DNA from: Chloroflexota bacterium
Lineage (GTDB): Bacteria > Chloroflexota > Anaerolineae > DTPP01
Length of the DNA stretch: 7,275 nt
Direction: 5' to 3'
Assembly (NCBI GenBank): GCA_012514615.1
Contig: JAAYZY010000274.1
Coordinates: forward strand, 1 to 7,275
In this document: piece after piece, positions 7,275-7,275 of the stretch
How the letters are laid out: every line of letters begins with the position of its first letter
Numbering within the stretch: the first letter of the stretch is position 1
Notes under the pieces: model-generated
Database searches by the model: none
What the model saw: only the letters and a program-made list of their open reading frames with translations
Told to the model about the DNA's origin: nothing
Made by a program: the position numbers and the translations under genes

Positions 7275-7275
7275 A

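Overview
This is a GC-rich bacterial segment with strong G/C bias at third codon positions and frequent GTG starts. It is densely packed with five recognisable genes. No tRNA, rRNA, CRISPR array, insertion sequence or phage gene is visible. The protein style fits an environmental Chloroflexota (Anaerolineae-like) genome: a B12-binding radical SAM enzyme, a DegV protein, a DUF1998-type helicase, and a GT-C glycosyltransferase with a DDVYIGLRY motif. That taxonomic reading is inference, since there is no marker gene.

Left half, plus strand. A B12-binding radical SAM protein enters from the left edge and ends at 1237. After a 116-base gap comes a complete DegV-family lipid-binding protein (1354-2199) with a strong ribosome-binding site.

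Right half, minus strand, read from right to left. A GT4 glycosyltransferase enters from the right edge and ends at 6087. Its end overlaps a polytopic GT-C-type membrane glycosyltransferase (about 6178-4658). Downstream lies a superfamily 2 DEAH helicase of the MrfA/YprA/Hrq1-like group. The two glycosyltransferases look translationally coupled and probably act in cell-surface glycan assembly. The helicase is functionally unrelated and may only share their transcript. The helicase and degV converge, and their stop codons overlap within 17 bases.

The most notable feature is in the helicase. Its reading frame is continuous from motif I to the C-terminal cysteine cluster (about 800 codons) but is interrupted by two in-frame TAG codons only 27 bases apart (2735-2737 and 2708-2710). 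No frameshift is present and the codons around and between them still look like helicase sequence. The helicase core (about 608 aa) and the DUF1998/zinc-binding domain (up to 171 aa) are therefore formally separate reading frames. This could be a recent pseudogene, a consensus error, a true split into two polypeptides, or amber readthrough. Two neighbouring genes end normally in TAG, which argues against wholesale TAG reassignment. I do not see convincing evidence of a new multi-gene system in this window.
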